A stretch of DNA of 64,000 nt. Origin: Luscinia megarhynchos (taxonomy: Eukaryota; Chordata; Aves; Passeriformes; Turdidae). Position numbers and translations under genes: made by a program. Where the stretch lies: assembly GCA_034336665.1 (NCBI GenBank), contig CM067565.1:84756858-84820857 (forward strand). Reading direction: 5' to 3'. The first letter of the stretch is position 1. Each line of letters opens with the position of its first letter. This document shows positions 13,801 through 28,800 of the stretch, piece after piece. The notes under the pieces were generated by a model. The model was not told the DNA's origin. It saw only the letters and a program-made list of their open reading frames with translations, and did no database searches.

Positions 13801-16800
13801 CACTCACCACCTCCCAGACAGCTGCCCCTGTGGTCAGGATCTACCAAAGAGCACCCACTCCATCCCCTGAGCTCTCAACAATACCAGTTCTACAGGACTG
13901 AGGGTTTGGTTTGGCAGCTTTTGTATTTTGAACTTTATCAAACATTACTGAGCTGTGACAGAGACAGAGCACACCTGCCAGCATTTTGCAAACATAGGAG
14001 TTTGTCTTTCCACCCTACTGTTCCAAGCCAGGAGACCATCCAAGCACATTTCATTTTGAGCATATGAATTGGTCTGCTCATAACAATAAGAAACTCACTG
14101 TTCCATTAATATATGCCCTTTATATACTACATGTGCACTTGAAGGGATTTCTTTTTTTAATTAGGACCTTAAGAAGTTAACAAAAAGAAAAGTATGTATT
14201 TGGAACAGAAATACATGCTATGTAGGTGCCTGGATGAGGATGCAGACATAAAGCCTCTGGCAACCCATGGTGAAAATACCTGATCTCACATAGACTAGAA
14301 ACTAAACAATCTTGAGCCTCTGCAGGACTTGGATTGAGGACAACCTGGAAATCCCAGGTAATGTTGCCTCAAGCCATGGCATCATAAGTGAACATTAGAT
14401 CATGGAAATGAAATGAGCTGGAAGAGCCCATAGGCCCCTATTGTACTGTGAAGAGGCCAGAAAAAGAAAGGAGAAAAAACAGGAAGGGAAAAGGACAGGA
14501 TCATTAAACTGCTTTGGTTTTAGTTTTAGCCTCAGTAGTGGTAAGAGCACCATTTGAGAAAAACACGATGGAGAGCAGTTTAGGATTCAGTTACAGCTAA
14601 TCTAATAAAAATGAACACAATCATGGCCACAAACTGTGACAAAGAGCAACTTGAAAGTCCAGTCAGTTCAACTTGGCATAAAAATATATTTTGTGCATGT
14701 ACCCTGTTAATATAGATTAATTCTCAGTTTGTGAATCAAAGCAGTCATACCAGAGTTATGCCATATAGTTTTGTTAACACTACATAAAATTTTAAGACAC
14801 AAGAAAGTAAAGAAGTACACTGTTCTCTATGCAAATTGCTGGGAAAAATATTGACAATAAAGGAGTGGACTGTGGACACAGAGGTCTGCAAAGACAGTCC
14901 CCCAACAACGTGGTCACCAGCAGATCATGTTCTTATCCCCACTAATTTGCTGCTAAAACAGTCAGTTGCTGACAGAACAGACCACCTAAATACAATTACA
15001 TGGCAGTTTGCAGCATCACCTCTCCAACATAAAGCAGTACCCAAAGTACAGAAACAGCAGCAACACCACTGCCTCTGCCCACCTCCTTCTGCAACTTTGC
15101 ACCTCACTCAGGTTTCTAACAAACCCTATCCTCTGCTTAAACTGCTGCTCATGCACAGACACAAAAAGAAAAGGCAGTAAGAAATGAGCCTAATATTCAT
15201 ACATCTGAATTAGAAAAAAAAAAAACCAAAACAAACAAACCAAGCAAAACCTAGTGCAGATGATAACATGAAGACAACTGGCTGCCTCTTACAGTATGAC
15301 AGCACCTGCTTTCTTATGTTCTGCATCCACAGCATCAACATTCCCCACTGGAGGACCAAAAAAAAAAAGCTTTCTTGGGTTGCAGCACAGCAAACAACTG
15401 CAGGAAATTAGTCTTCAGTGTTTTTCCATGGCATCTCATTAAAAGCATCTGTGACTTCTACAGCTGCAAGACTTGCTGGTCCTTACAGCGGGCAGCTCAA
15501 CACCTGAAAGGAAGACTGGACCTTTCTTTTATATTGGTGTCTTCTTTCCACTGCATAGTGCAAGAGAAAAGGGCATCCCTGACCACACTCCAAGAAGAGC
15601 ACATCTGATCCTGCCAGCAGGAACAAAAGCATAACAGCACTCATATCCCTCAGCTCTTCTGCCCGTTGAGACGAGAATAAAGCACTCACTCTTCCTTTTG
15701 TACACATGTAGCACTGGGGAAGGACATCCCATCTGACAGAAACTATGCCCTGACTTGAGCAGTCAGCTTGAGCAGTCAGCATCCAAGGCTTATTTCCTAC
15801 CTGAACATGCTGGAAGCAGTAAGGGGAACAAAAGCATTTCTTTGAGCTGTTCAGTATCAGGTAGAGTAATCTATTATATTCATGAAGCATCCTAAAAGGC
15901 TTCTTCCCATATCCCGCCCCTTTCCTTAATCTATCCCAATGCTGCTTATGCCCTCTCGTGGCAGAAACCACACACACATTAGTTTCAGCTGCAGGGGGCG
16001 GACAAGCTGCCACATCCCACCAGGCTCCTTTTCTCCCAGAGGACGTTCCAACCCCTGCTGCTGTTTCTCACTTGCACTGCAGAAGGTAAGGAGCCCGTGG
16101 GATTCCACTCCCATCCCAGCTACAGGAGCTCCACTGCTCTTCCATCAGAAGACTGCTATGGAGAACATTTTGCTGCTATTGCAGCAATTCAGCTTATAAT
16201 CAAAGCACGGCTTAATTCACACATGTATTTTGCTTCAAATTGTTTTCCTGAAGTTTTTTGTGGTTTGTTTTTGTTTGGGATTTATTTTTTGTTCTTAAAG
16301 CTATCATTAAAATAGTATGAGAAGGGAGCACACAGGACCTCCAGTAATAGCCAAAATATCACACTAGATATAATGAACTCATCACTGACAAAGACTGAAC
16401 TGACAGTGTTGCTGAATAAAATGAACATGAGTTTAATACTCAAAAGGTGCCTGGAGGACATCAGTGCCATATGTTCTAAATGGGATTTTATTTTACTACA
16501 TAGTTTATGAGCTTACTGGCAAGACCTGAGCTTTTTGTTTGCCATGAGAAGGGCAGAAGGTTAGGAAAGCACATACTGTGCCACAGCTGGCCAACCCCAG
16601 CTCACCTGGGAAAACCACATACCAAGCAGATACTGAGACTATGCTTTACAAGTTCATACTTTGCTTTATGCATAAACTTGTACTTGCCTGACTAAAGATG
16701 TCATTTTACAACATTTGAGCTTTGTGTTCTAAGCCCCCAGGTTAAAACAAGGCTTACCTGAAGGCACAGCTGGTGGTTATGCTTAGAGGTACAGCTTTGC

Positions 16801-19800
16801 TCTACCCACATGGAGAACAGTGGCTATTTGTAGTTGCATTTACAATCGTCCTTGGGGGATAAAAAGGCAGCAAAAAAGCCCCAAACAAGAAGCAACCCCG
16901 CTCCTCCAGCGGAATCAAAATATGGCATTAGTTTTCTACCAAAGGATTTAAACTGACTTTTGCTCAGTTTTTTTCCCCCTAGTTTTCTTCTTTTCAATCT
17001 TCCCTATTTTTGTTTTTTTTTTTTTGCTTTCTTTTCCATTATACTCAGCAGGAAAAGAAGTGAAGAAAATGAGAGAAAGTATCTTTTACTGGGGGTGAAG
17101 GCAAAAAAAAAGCCAAAATTAAATATTTGTGAAGACAGTTTGTAGTGACAAAACCTGACTCCTTGATAATAAATGACATAATATGGTGCAAGCAGGGGAC
17201 TAAGGAAGGATAGATTCTTACAAGTACTGTGTATAAATGCTGAAGAGACACTCTCCTAGATGACAAAATCTCTCCATTGGACAACCAGAGTTAATTATGT
17301 TTTGAAGACAAGGCCTTGTTAATGGAACAGCATGTCCTCACAATGGCCTTAGGAAGTGGGCATTCACAATGTCTTTTCTGCTGATCTTGAGAAGGTCTTT
17401 CTGTAGGGTCATGAAATTCACTGTAGGCTTGTAGACATTAGCTCTTCCTGCCCTTCTGAAGCTCACTGGGAGCTGTATTTCAGAGGCATAATAGACACCC
17501 TGGAGCAGCAGTGTTCCCACATACATTCTCCATAGTAAAAACACACAGATGTGGGGCATCGATTGGGATATTTAAGACTTTAGACGAACAAACAAATAAA
17601 TAAATTAAAGAAACTACCTCTAAGACTTCACTGAATTCTAAACTAGGCACTGTGGCTGAAAATTTTAAGGGCACACAGTAATATAAATTCCACTCCCCTT
17701 GTCTCCACAGGAAACAAAGCTGAGTCAAGACAAGAATATTGCTCCACCCCACCCTACTTGTAGGTCTGGAAAAATTATGCTTAAGACTCTTAAGAAAGAC
17801 AGAGAGATGCAAACAGGAGAAAGGGAAGGAGACTGAGGAGACTTGAGGTGATCCAGCAGCCAAAAGTCATAACAGAACACAAGAAAAAAATTAGTCCTCA
17901 TCTGAGACAAAACATGCAATATTATCTAATTTTATTAATATCTGCATCCACCTACCCTTTCTTTAACTGAGTCACGTAGGCACTCTGTAGAGCTGCTTCC
18001 AGAAAATAAGAAAGTTCAAACTCAGAGTAAGTCACATGGCTGCCCTTGATGCTCCTTGAATGTGTGTTGTTTAAGGTCTGTAAGGGAAAAAAGGAATACT
18101 TGGGAATACAGATAATTGTCAGAACTAGCCAGGGTCCTCATGAGCCAGTGACATCTTCAACAATAAAATGCTACATTTATTAGTTATTAAAAAAGTTATA
18201 AAATCCATTTTAAAATAAATTATATAATGACTTCCATGAGATATTCTGCATGCAATATGAGTTTTGAAACATCATCCATTATTACTTGATAACCTTTAAT
18301 AAAGTAAATAGAAAGCTATATATTAACACCAACAGCTTGGGAAATACCACTCAAACTACAAGGATCCAGCATGGATCAATATCAATACAATGTTTGAGTA
18401 GGTTTATTTAGTTCAATGCAACATAAATATTTGTTAAAAGCTAGCAAGTCATCAGGAGTCTTGATGGAAGAATCTTAATCTTTCCTCTGTTTGTCCCATC
18501 AAATGTTTCTTGGTTTTGCTTCCACACTGGTAACCTCATAAGCCAGTTCCCTTGCTGAAAGTTGCCTCTCCAAAGCAGGGTTTTTTATCTAGGACTGGAG
18601 AAGGACTATGAACTCCTACTACATCTGTCATCAATCCTGCATTTTTGTCTCTGTGTCCAGATACAACTATGTGAAAGAAAGTTGTAGAGGGTCTCATCCA
18701 AAGTTACAAGTGACAGGACAGGAGGAAATGGCCTCAACTTGTGATTTAAGGAAAAATTTCTTCACTGAGAGAGAGGCCCAGCATTGGAACAAGCTGCCCA
18801 GGGAAGTGGTGGAATCCCCATCCCTGGAAGTGCTCAAAAAGCAAGTGGTGTTGGCACCTGGCAACATGGCTGGCTTAGTGGCAAACATGGTAGTGCTGAA
18901 TTAATAGCTGGCCTCAGTAAACTCAGAGGCCTTTTCCAACCTTACTGATTCTGTGACTCTAAGTGAATGAATTACAGGTCAGACCCTTTCCCTTCTTCAC
19001 AGTGTCCAGCACTAGCAGGAACTCATTCTTCCACAGTGGAAGGACAGTAATAGCTTAAATTTAAAGACTATTCAATTTTTTTTCTGCAGAGAAACAGAGC
19101 AGGCCACTTGTTAGTTGGCTTTTTAAAATGAATTTTTATACATGCACTAAGCTTAGTTTTTCTTGTTTCAATGCAATTAAAACCAAAACCTGAAACAGAA
19201 ACACATCTTCGCTACTGAGAAGAGCAGCAGAAGCTGGTCAGAAGGCCTTTCAGCTACAGAACAGACAACAGTGCATTGCCATCAGTACTGCTGATGTTAA
19301 GCAGAATGTGTGGCATAGGAAGGGCATGGAAGCATGTGTTATGTCCTGTAAACTCAGCTAGGTAAAGTCTGCATGTGCCCAGCAAATCAGTGGCACATAT
19401 TATCTGCATGGCTCAGTATTCATCCTACCTACCACTAGCTAAGCAGTTACTTGCTGCTAATCACAGAATGGTTTAGTGTGAAAGAGACCTTAAAAGATAA
19501 TCTAGCTTCAACTCCCCCTACCACAGGCAGGGACACCTTCTGCTACACCAGGCAGCTCCGAGCCGCACCCAGCCTGGAGGGATGGAGGATCTATGTTCCA
19601 ATGGTCTGGATTTCTCAAGGTTCACCTGGAAAAGGTGAAACACTGGTAATTAAACTGCTATGGCTGACCCAAAATGGTTTCTTGCAGCTCATTAGGGCTG
19701 TGTATCATTTACAAAGCAGGTGTATAAAATGTCTTGCCATGCAAAGTTCATAGTTTCTCTCTAGCAAGGGCTAAACTTGAGACACAACTTGTGCATATCT

Positions 19801-22800
19801 GAACTATTTGGTGCTTTACCACAGGCAAAACTTTTTTCTTGATCTCATTCTCAGAGGAAAGAGGTAAGAGGCCAGCTAAACTGCTGTTTTGCAAATGATT
19901 TTATGGAGACACCTCACTCTTTCCAACTTGTTCTCATACTCCTTGTTATGATCACTTGACATTTCTCCGGTTTTTTTTTTTATTTTTGCTGTCAAAACCC
20001 TGGAAATTCCATCCAGGCCACCAGGCAATATCCTAAGCACATTTCCTCTTACCTTCTCCAGCTCCTGCAAGTATACCTGGGCAATAACACATGCTCTCTC
20101 AAAACAAGCCACGGCTTCCTCCTCCCTTTCACACAGTCGAGCGCGTGAGGCAATCGAGTTGGTCGAGCGCTCCAGTGACAAACCTGCAAAATGCCAACAT
20201 GTCCTTTAACTGAAGCCCACCAACAGCACTATGGCCATATTATTCTTAATTTACCAGCTGACAGGAAGGCTTTTCCACATGTGGTTTCCCTCTTAATTTG
20301 ATGATTTTCAGGACACTACCCCCATGAAAATACAATTCTTACACATGCAAGGCATCTTTGTCATGCTGCTCTAACACACAGTACCACTGCACACTCCTAC
20401 CGTGCCTTTCAAACACTTTATGAGCACAGGACACACAATCCCTCTGGCAGGAATCAGCAAACAGAGAAATTAAGGCCTGTATTTCCAAAGACAGGCTGGC
20501 ACTGAATTTGATCATTTTTAGGCATCTGCTGCTTCAAGTGAAGCTTGATATAAGCAGCAGTGTTGAGAGGAAAAAACAAACAAAAAAAAAATCCTTAACT
20601 GGAAAATGATACAGAAACAAAGTTGGAAAATCTGATGCCTCTTTTGGAAAATCTGAGCACATGCAGATTGCTCATGGACACACAGAAAGCTCTTGGCAAG
20701 GCACAAGAGACTTTTAACCACAATATCATTCCCTTTCCAAAGGAAGGAAAAAACCCTGGGTTTTATACTACTGAACTTCTTTCTTGTATCATTATCCAGC
20801 CCCACCAACAAACACAGAGTACTTTAATTGAAGATGCACAGCTTCTGGTCCCTACTTTAAAAATTTCTACTATCAGACCCTTGTCTGGCATCACACTATG
20901 ACATCTCTTATATCCTTAAATCTAATTGAATAGGCTACACATCCATATACCACTTTTACTCTGATTGGTAGGCTCTTATGCCACACTGGATCTCTGCAAG
21001 ACATCACTGCTTGAAAACTTGGATCTTCACTAATCACAACTGCACTGCTCAATAGCCCAACATAGGTTGCAAAAAGTTCAGCACATGCATTCCAATGCAT
21101 TTTTTACATAACAACATTCCCTAATAACAGTGACAAAATGGAAGATGTAATACGAAATTCTAGTGTTCCTGACACAGACCCACAGAGGTGACAAAAGAAG
21201 AAAAGGATTCAGCTGTCCAGACAGCTCTCCAAGAAAGTAATTTCAACTGCTGCAGCATGTGGCAAGGGGTTTGTGAGGATCCACCACAGGCACCACCTAT
21301 GCTTTCCTGGACTTCCACCATTGGAGAGGCACAGCACCTCAGTCTGTTCGTCCCAGGAGTCCTGGCAAGAGACTGCTGTGAGGCAGCAATGGGCAGCCAG
21401 GCTTCCCCATGATGTATGATACAGTCTGGGCGCTCATGCTGCAGGAGCCTGAGGTTCCTAGGCAGTCTTAGCTTTGTTTACTTCTAAAGCTCAACATTTG
21501 TTTTGTCCCCTTGGTTACTCTGTGAGGAGTTTCCCTATTTCATGTCTTACATTTGAGCCAGACATAAGCAGTTACTTCAGTGGGTTGAGAAAAGGCCTCC
21601 CTAGTTCAAGCTCAGGAGGTGGCTCCCCACTCCTTCTGTCCTCTCTCTGTGTGTTCCTTCAAAGATCTGTACCTTGGAGGAACACACATTCGTACCTTTC
21701 ACCTCTGAAAATACAGACCAGAGTGGAACAGGAGGACTGAATGTACTTCAAACTGACAGAATGTGTGGGACAGGGATGACAATCATTTTGCTGCTTTTAA
21801 CTAATGCCCAATCTGTGTTTTCCTCTTCCTTCTGACGAACACCTTGTACAGCATCCAGATATAACAGATTTCATCTCTAGCTCTATGAAGTCTCTGTATT
21901 TATACCATGGGTTGTTTTCCTATTATTTCAATGCTTCCATCTTCCAATCCTGTAACTTTGTAATGAGTGAAGGGAAAAAATAGTCATTAATTCTCTTTAC
22001 AGCAAAAGAACAAACCAAAAGTATCCAGTGCTATAGTCAGAACAAATAACCTGCAAATAGTCTTCTTACATCTGTCTCAGTTTTATCTACCTCTGAATTT
22101 CTAGTCATTCCCCTTAAGGGAAAATAAATTTTAAGAAGTCTGCATTTCAGAGTCATTCCCCTTAAGTGCAAAGTAGGGCTGAGGATCCTGCAAAAAAAAA
22201 AAAATCCAGTACAATGCACTGACATTCATATACAAGCAGCATTTAATCAAACTGCAAGAGCCATCCTCACACAGTCTGTACGGGGGCGTTCATCGTGGGA
22301 GATGTCACACACAGATAGAACAGGCTGATAAAAAGCCATTTACATACATGCTACAGCCCACTGCAAGGAGTTACTATCTCTAAGCTCTGACATCAGGAGG
22401 AAAGCAAGCAGCCTCTGCCAGCATCAGTTACTGACAACAAACATGCCCGTCCATGCAAGTCAGAAAAACAGAGCTGGGGCTGATCAGAGACAGGGGAAGG
22501 AACAGCTCCAAAAGGATTCTTGCCACAGTAAGCATCCAGCAACACACAGTGTGTTAAAACAGATACTATGCTACACTGCACTGCTTGTAAAGGGCTAGGA
22601 GGAAAAATGACCCACATAATGGGACATTAGTCATAGTTCTCCCTTTAATACTGTATGCACTGACCTGATGTCATTTGAGCACAACATCTACAGAATCCAA
22701 ATAGGGCTATTCTTCCCTACCACAGAAATGCAAGGAAAAGAAAAATTAGAGCAAGCAGACTGCAAATCCAGTGTACATGGGGAAGAACACAAGAAAAACA

Positions 22801-25800
22801 ACCCTACTCTTGCAGCCACCAATTCAGTTCTCATAGTACAAAGTCCCAACAATAAGACTTGCTTCGGGTGTAGTTGGGTAAGACTTCACAAGTCTTTCAG
22901 CACAAAGAGCACAATCTGCACTAACTCTTGTCCATCCTCCAGTTACCAGCACAGAAAAAACTTTGCAGCACAACACACAATTTAAATTCAACTCAGTTTC
23001 CACAACGTGTCAGAAAGCCACTACAAAGCATGTTACTTCCACACTGGGTTTAGCAAGAAAAGTGGAGCTATTGCCAAGACAGAATTAGCTTCCAAGTAAA
23101 TTATAAGGCTACATGCTTTCTTATTAACTGGTTAGGATAAAGGGACTGGGGTATTTTTCACAATCAGCTGTGATAAGAGAATACCAACTTAAACCTTATC
23201 TATACTAAGATTTTTCTCATACAAGTCAGGTGCCCAAATTTAAATAGATACATACCTACATAGTGTAGTGGTTTATCATACAGTGCAGACAGCTTTATAA
23301 TAGAGTATGGTCCAGGCTCAGGATTTCGAGACATGTTTCCAGATTATCCTCCTTTGAAAGAACAAATTCTATCCTCTTCAGAGGAAGTAACTTTCTATGT
23401 ATAGAAATGCTGCTTTTCTCTCCTGCTTTTAAAGGCAAGGTTTTCATTCACCTCCAATGATTCATCTCTGGCTCTTCACCTTTCTATAATCTTGGCCTCT
23501 TCTTTCCTGCCCCCAAATCTAAGCTGCATTTATGTAAGAAAAACACAAATCTGTAAGGTTTGTAAGACATATCACTGGACTAATCTCTTCCTTGAGTTGA
23601 AATGCACTGCTCTCCTATATGGAAATCTGAAAGGAGAAATTTTATGCAGGCTTATTTCCACTTTCATCTCAGTCATTCCTTGGCAAGGGAAGACACTGAT
23701 ATCATATAGCTCCAATGCTCTGAGAGGTGATTTACCAGAACTGGAACATCCATGCACACATGGATTCTCAGCAACACAAATGGGATGAAAATCCATGCTG
23801 GAAGGAATCCTTGAAGGTCCACAGTCTGACTTTCTACACAAAGAAGGGCCAGCTCAGGGTGTTACCCAGCCTGGTCTCAAAAGCCTCAGAGCACAGATGG
23901 AGACTGCACATGGACTAGGGAGGAGATTAAGGTGGCATTATTTTTCTATGGTTCATAAACTAGCTCATCAAACATCAGTGCTCCTCCTTCCAAGTAGGAA
24001 CAAAGTACCAATACTGTCACAGGTTCTTCAAACTTTCCTTTTTACACAGAATTCAAGCTTCCCACACTTGGATGAATTTAGACAAGGAAGGAATGGTGGG
24101 TTGATAGGTGCAAGAATTCAGGGTCATCACTTTCACCAACAGTGCCAGCCTGCAGCTGCTAAAACCCCACAGCTCAGGAGCATCAGAGCTACCTGGCAAG
24201 CTGAAGAAGAGATCAAAGAAAAACAACAGCATGAAGAGTCATGATCCCAAACTCAGGTGTTGTATCGCAGTGCTGTGTGTTGAACACACCCATGGCAACC
24301 TGAAGCAAAAGACATCTTAGTGTGGAACTTACAGCCCTGCCAACAGCATCAGCCCCAGTCTGCAGAGCAAGGTTCCAGTGTCTGTGCTCCTGCACCACAC
24401 AGACAGGCCAGCCTGGCCAGAACACAGTGTGATGCTAAGGTAAGTGCATGCAATAGTTTTACTCTACATACAGGAAGGTAAGTTGTTTGTCTTGAGCACA
24501 TTCTCATCCTGGAAAATTCCAGGTCATTCCAGGTCACTGTCCCCAAGCAGAGAATGCACTTCACTTCTAGCATGTGGCCTTCAGTCTTGTTCAGAAACGT
24601 GGCTCTAGGAAATTAATTAGCATTGAAAGAAGGCTATTTTTAAGACTTCAAACATATACACATGCATGCTGACTAATCAACATTCATCAGAATACTGAAC
24701 ACTTTTCAGAGACAAAATTCAAAAGCACAACTAAACAGTCCTCAACTAACCCATTCCACTACAGTGTCCTGGAAAGCAAAATAGCCCAAACCTCAACAAG
24801 CAGCAATTGGGATTAGTTAGACATAGGCAAGACCCAGCACCATGCATTATTTCTGCCACAGCTCACAGCAGTTTAAATAATTCACAACCTGATCTTGTCA
24901 CTCATCTCCCCCGCAACTAAGCTATGATTTTTTTCAGCAGGGCTTATTTGCAATGCAAATAGAAGAGGGGAAAGAAAGACCTAGAAGCCCTTGATTTTGA
25001 ACACATTGATTCATACTGCAGCCTGTGAAAGGTGGGTATGAAGAGACAAGTTTTGCTGTTCAAGAAAGCTGCACGTACTTCTTTCGCTGCTGCTTCCTAT
25101 TATACAGGATTATTGTAAATTTCTGGCAATCTGTTACAATCTTGAGGTATTTTTCATGTAAAAGTCTCAAAGGCAGAAAGGCAGAAAATTCCAGTAACCC
25201 CATGTAAAATTATCTGAAGACCTTTCTAACTATGAGCTGGGAATGAACCTTAAATTAAGCAACCTGTGAAAGCTGCTCAGTTGCATCAACACAGAACTCA
25301 AGACCTCCTATTCCCCACTCTCCTACTATATGCAATAAACCAATTCTAACAATGCTACTCCAATTATTTTCAAAGCAAGAACTCTATCTGGTTAGACTTG
25401 TAATTACAGCTCAAGTTTATTGCTAAAATTAGGACAGCTTTTTGATCAAGTGGCTGTGAAGCCAGAAGGCAGCAAGCACTCCCCTGAGATGCAACCTCAG
25501 TCCTCTGCAGTCAGTCAATGCTGTGCAGGCTCTGCATCACACCACATATCTTATGCATAGCAGACATCAGCATCTTCAATCCACAGACACTAACTCTGTG
25601 GAGCATATCCAGACCTGCATAGCTGGCTGTTCTTAACCTTCATGGCACGTCTTTTAATCTTTCCTTTAACCTATAATACAGTGGTCTCCAAAACTCTTTG
25701 ATCATATTGAGAAAAAAATAAATTTGAGCATGCATACCAAACACAGGCATATAGTTATATACAGACATTGCTTCATGAACTACTTATTATATATTTATGT

Positions 25801-28800
25801 ATTTATTTTTTCAAAAATACCTGCTAAATAACATGCTACTGACAGCCATCTGTCAGCAGAGGAAAAGCCCTGCAAATTTAGAACACGTGACTTTTTGTAA
25901 AAGCAAAGAGGCATAATTCACCTTTAAGTCTGACAACTATTTTAACCATTTTGCCAGGAAACAAACACTAAGCTGTGGTGTGTACAGATTTTCAGGGCCA
26001 TTTTCCATCTCATTACAAACTAGATTCTATTTATAAGTCTTGTGTTTATAAAGTTAACCCAAATTATGCCATCCTACAGCACTTTGTGCATTTCTGGGCC
26101 ACAATATGCTCCTAAGTAGTTCTTAATGTATTTCATTATTGAATCAGAATGTGGCAAGCTCCTTAAGCTGAGACATATTTGAAACATTTAAACTTCCATG
26201 CTACTATACACCAAGCTTCCCACACTGCCCAGTTTCTTCTAATACCTGTTTGTTCCAGTCTTTGGCAATGTCTTCTATGTCTCTTTCAAAGGAAAGCATT
26301 TTAGTTTGCTGCCACGTAGTTTTTTCATATTACTTCAGCTATTTTTCTACAGCAGGAAAACAAGTGTTTCCCCAATGGTATCTTTTTTCATATTTCGCTT
26401 TTACATTTAAAAAGTTTGAGAGGCTACTAAAAATGTAAGTACTGAAATGAGTGTCATTAGACCTCATTGACTAGATCCAATTAGACTGTCACTGTTTTTA
26501 CCTGATTGAAGAGCTCATGCTAATAATGTACACTCTGACATTCTTACCATTCACTTGTACTCCTACTTCTAGTATTACCTGAATTTGGTTTTTGAGTGAA
26601 TCTTTAAGGTACAGGTCTATTTCATAAGGGTTAGTTTAATTAAAACCAGACAATATAATGCATAAATCTACTTAAATAGGCACAAGTGAGCTGCAATATA
26701 TGAAAGTGAATGAACTAGTGAGGATGCCCTTCCACAGTGTGAAACACCTTCTGTTTTGTAAGACACTTTTGTGGGCTCTACATGACACAATCTCTAGCAT
26801 ACAGACTAAATGAGGGTACCACTTTCAATAAAATACAATATTAAAGATTTATTTCAATGTGGAACACTTCTTTTTGCTGGTGGATTTTTTAAGAAAAAAA
26901 TAAATATAATACTTTTCTTCTGCACTACAATAGATCATCTTGCTCAATCTCTGGGGCACATGCATCACTTTGGGGACCACTGCTATAACATATTGATTGT
27001 CCAGGTATAAATGGCCACTTCCATTCTGTGACATCAAGATACATCTACTGGAGCAATGCTCTGAGACACAGCAAACACAGCAATCAGCAATCTCTTAGAG
27101 CCCCATATCTAAAGATTTGGACAACACCATCCACATCCTCATGGCATACTGCAGATATGACTTTTGTCCCCTGGTATAAATACAACAGGAAGAAGCAGAA
27201 GAGAAAAAATGCTAAGTTGAAGGGGCCCAAGGGAGAGGATATGGTATTGATGACCAAGTACTGGAATTTATTCAGCTTGAGTTCATCTGTACCACAGTTA
27301 AGCAGCATCATCAGCAAGAAAGTTCTCTTCTAGCTGCAAAGCCACTGAATCAGACTAGCCCCAGAATCCTGTGCTCAATTTTTTGGCACCTCACTACCTC
27401 AAGAAAGACCTTGAGGTGCTGGAGCATGTGCAGAGAAGGGCAATGGAGCTGGTGAAGGGTCTGAAGCACAAGTGCTGTGAGGAGCAGCTGAGGGAGCTGG
27501 GGGTGCTTAGCCTGGAGAAAAGGAGTCTCTACAATTACCTGAAAGGGGGGTCTAGCAAGGTGGGGGTCAGTCTCTTCTATAACATACCGAGTAACAGGAC
27601 AAGAGAAAATGGCCTCAGGTTGTGCCAGAGCACATCTCAATTGGCTTCCAGGAAAAATTCATTCACTAAAAGAGCAGTCAGGCATTGGAACAGGCTGCCC
27701 AGGAGTTACCATCTCTGGAGGTTTTTCAAAGATGTACAGATGTAGTGCCTAGGGACATGGTTTACTGCTGGATTTGGAAGTGCTTGGTTAATGAGTTGCA
27801 CTTCATGATCTTACAGATCTTTTCCAATCTAAGTGATTCCATGTGTATTTCGGGAGCAGAAGGGAGATAAAGGAAGAGTAATTCATATTTTACTACACTG
27901 ATTTGCATTAAGTACCCAAGACAATCCTACTTAAAGTTACTAGAATGGACAGAGCCTGCAAGGACTAACAGGCTTGTTACCCTGTCACTTAAAAGATAGA
28001 AACATTTGAAGCTTACTCCAGGGCAAACCATCACATGGAAATCTTCCCATAGCCACTGGACATATATTATGCTACAGAACACAGTCCCAGGATGACACCA
28101 TCATCACAGCCATCTAAAATCTACCTCTAGCTTAGGCTATCTACAAGTATGATTTATTCATTCTCTTCTAGTGAAAGTCAGTTTAGCACGTTGTTTCATT
28201 TAACCTTACAAACATTGTTCCATTTCCTCAGAAAAGCATGGGCAAATACTCTTCCACCTCCTGATGCTGCTAACCCCACAGCTTTAGCGAATTAATTCAC
28301 AGTGCAGAAGGTGGAGAAGATTTTATACATGTGTGCCATCACCACCTACAACTATATGTGAGGAAGGGAGCAGAATAACTAAACTTTACCATCGCAGAAA
28401 CCAAGTCACATTAACAAAAGGAACCAGAAGTTGCATTTGTGCATAGCTGATTGTGCTAGGTGCAAACTACCTCTAAAAAGATAAACCATCTGATGCAACA
28501 GCAGAGAAAAGCTCATGAACACAACAGAAAAGCCCAAGTACATCAAGAACACTAAGGCTGGGCTTGGCAGCTCTTTCACATCCAAGCAGGAAAGCAGTGA
28601 CACAAAGGCACACAATTCACCAGCATGAAACAGGTTCAAAGTCACTGTCACAACATAAAGGCAACCCCAGGCTCCTAAAAATGCTTCTCTGAAACCCCAA
28701 ATAAAACATACTAATACTAGGTCCTTTTATCAAGACATCAACATCTACAAAGTGGGACTTTTGCCTATCAGAGCTACTGTGATGCCAGCATGAATTAACA

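Larger units (their letters stand above)
18078..20052 (-). other. TTC7A: TTC7A intron 4
   Basis: About 2 kb. Two CR1 pieces (18688-18960 plus-oriented, 19462-19612 minus-oriented) account for some of it. The rest is featureless AT-rich sequence. Confidence 0.75.
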
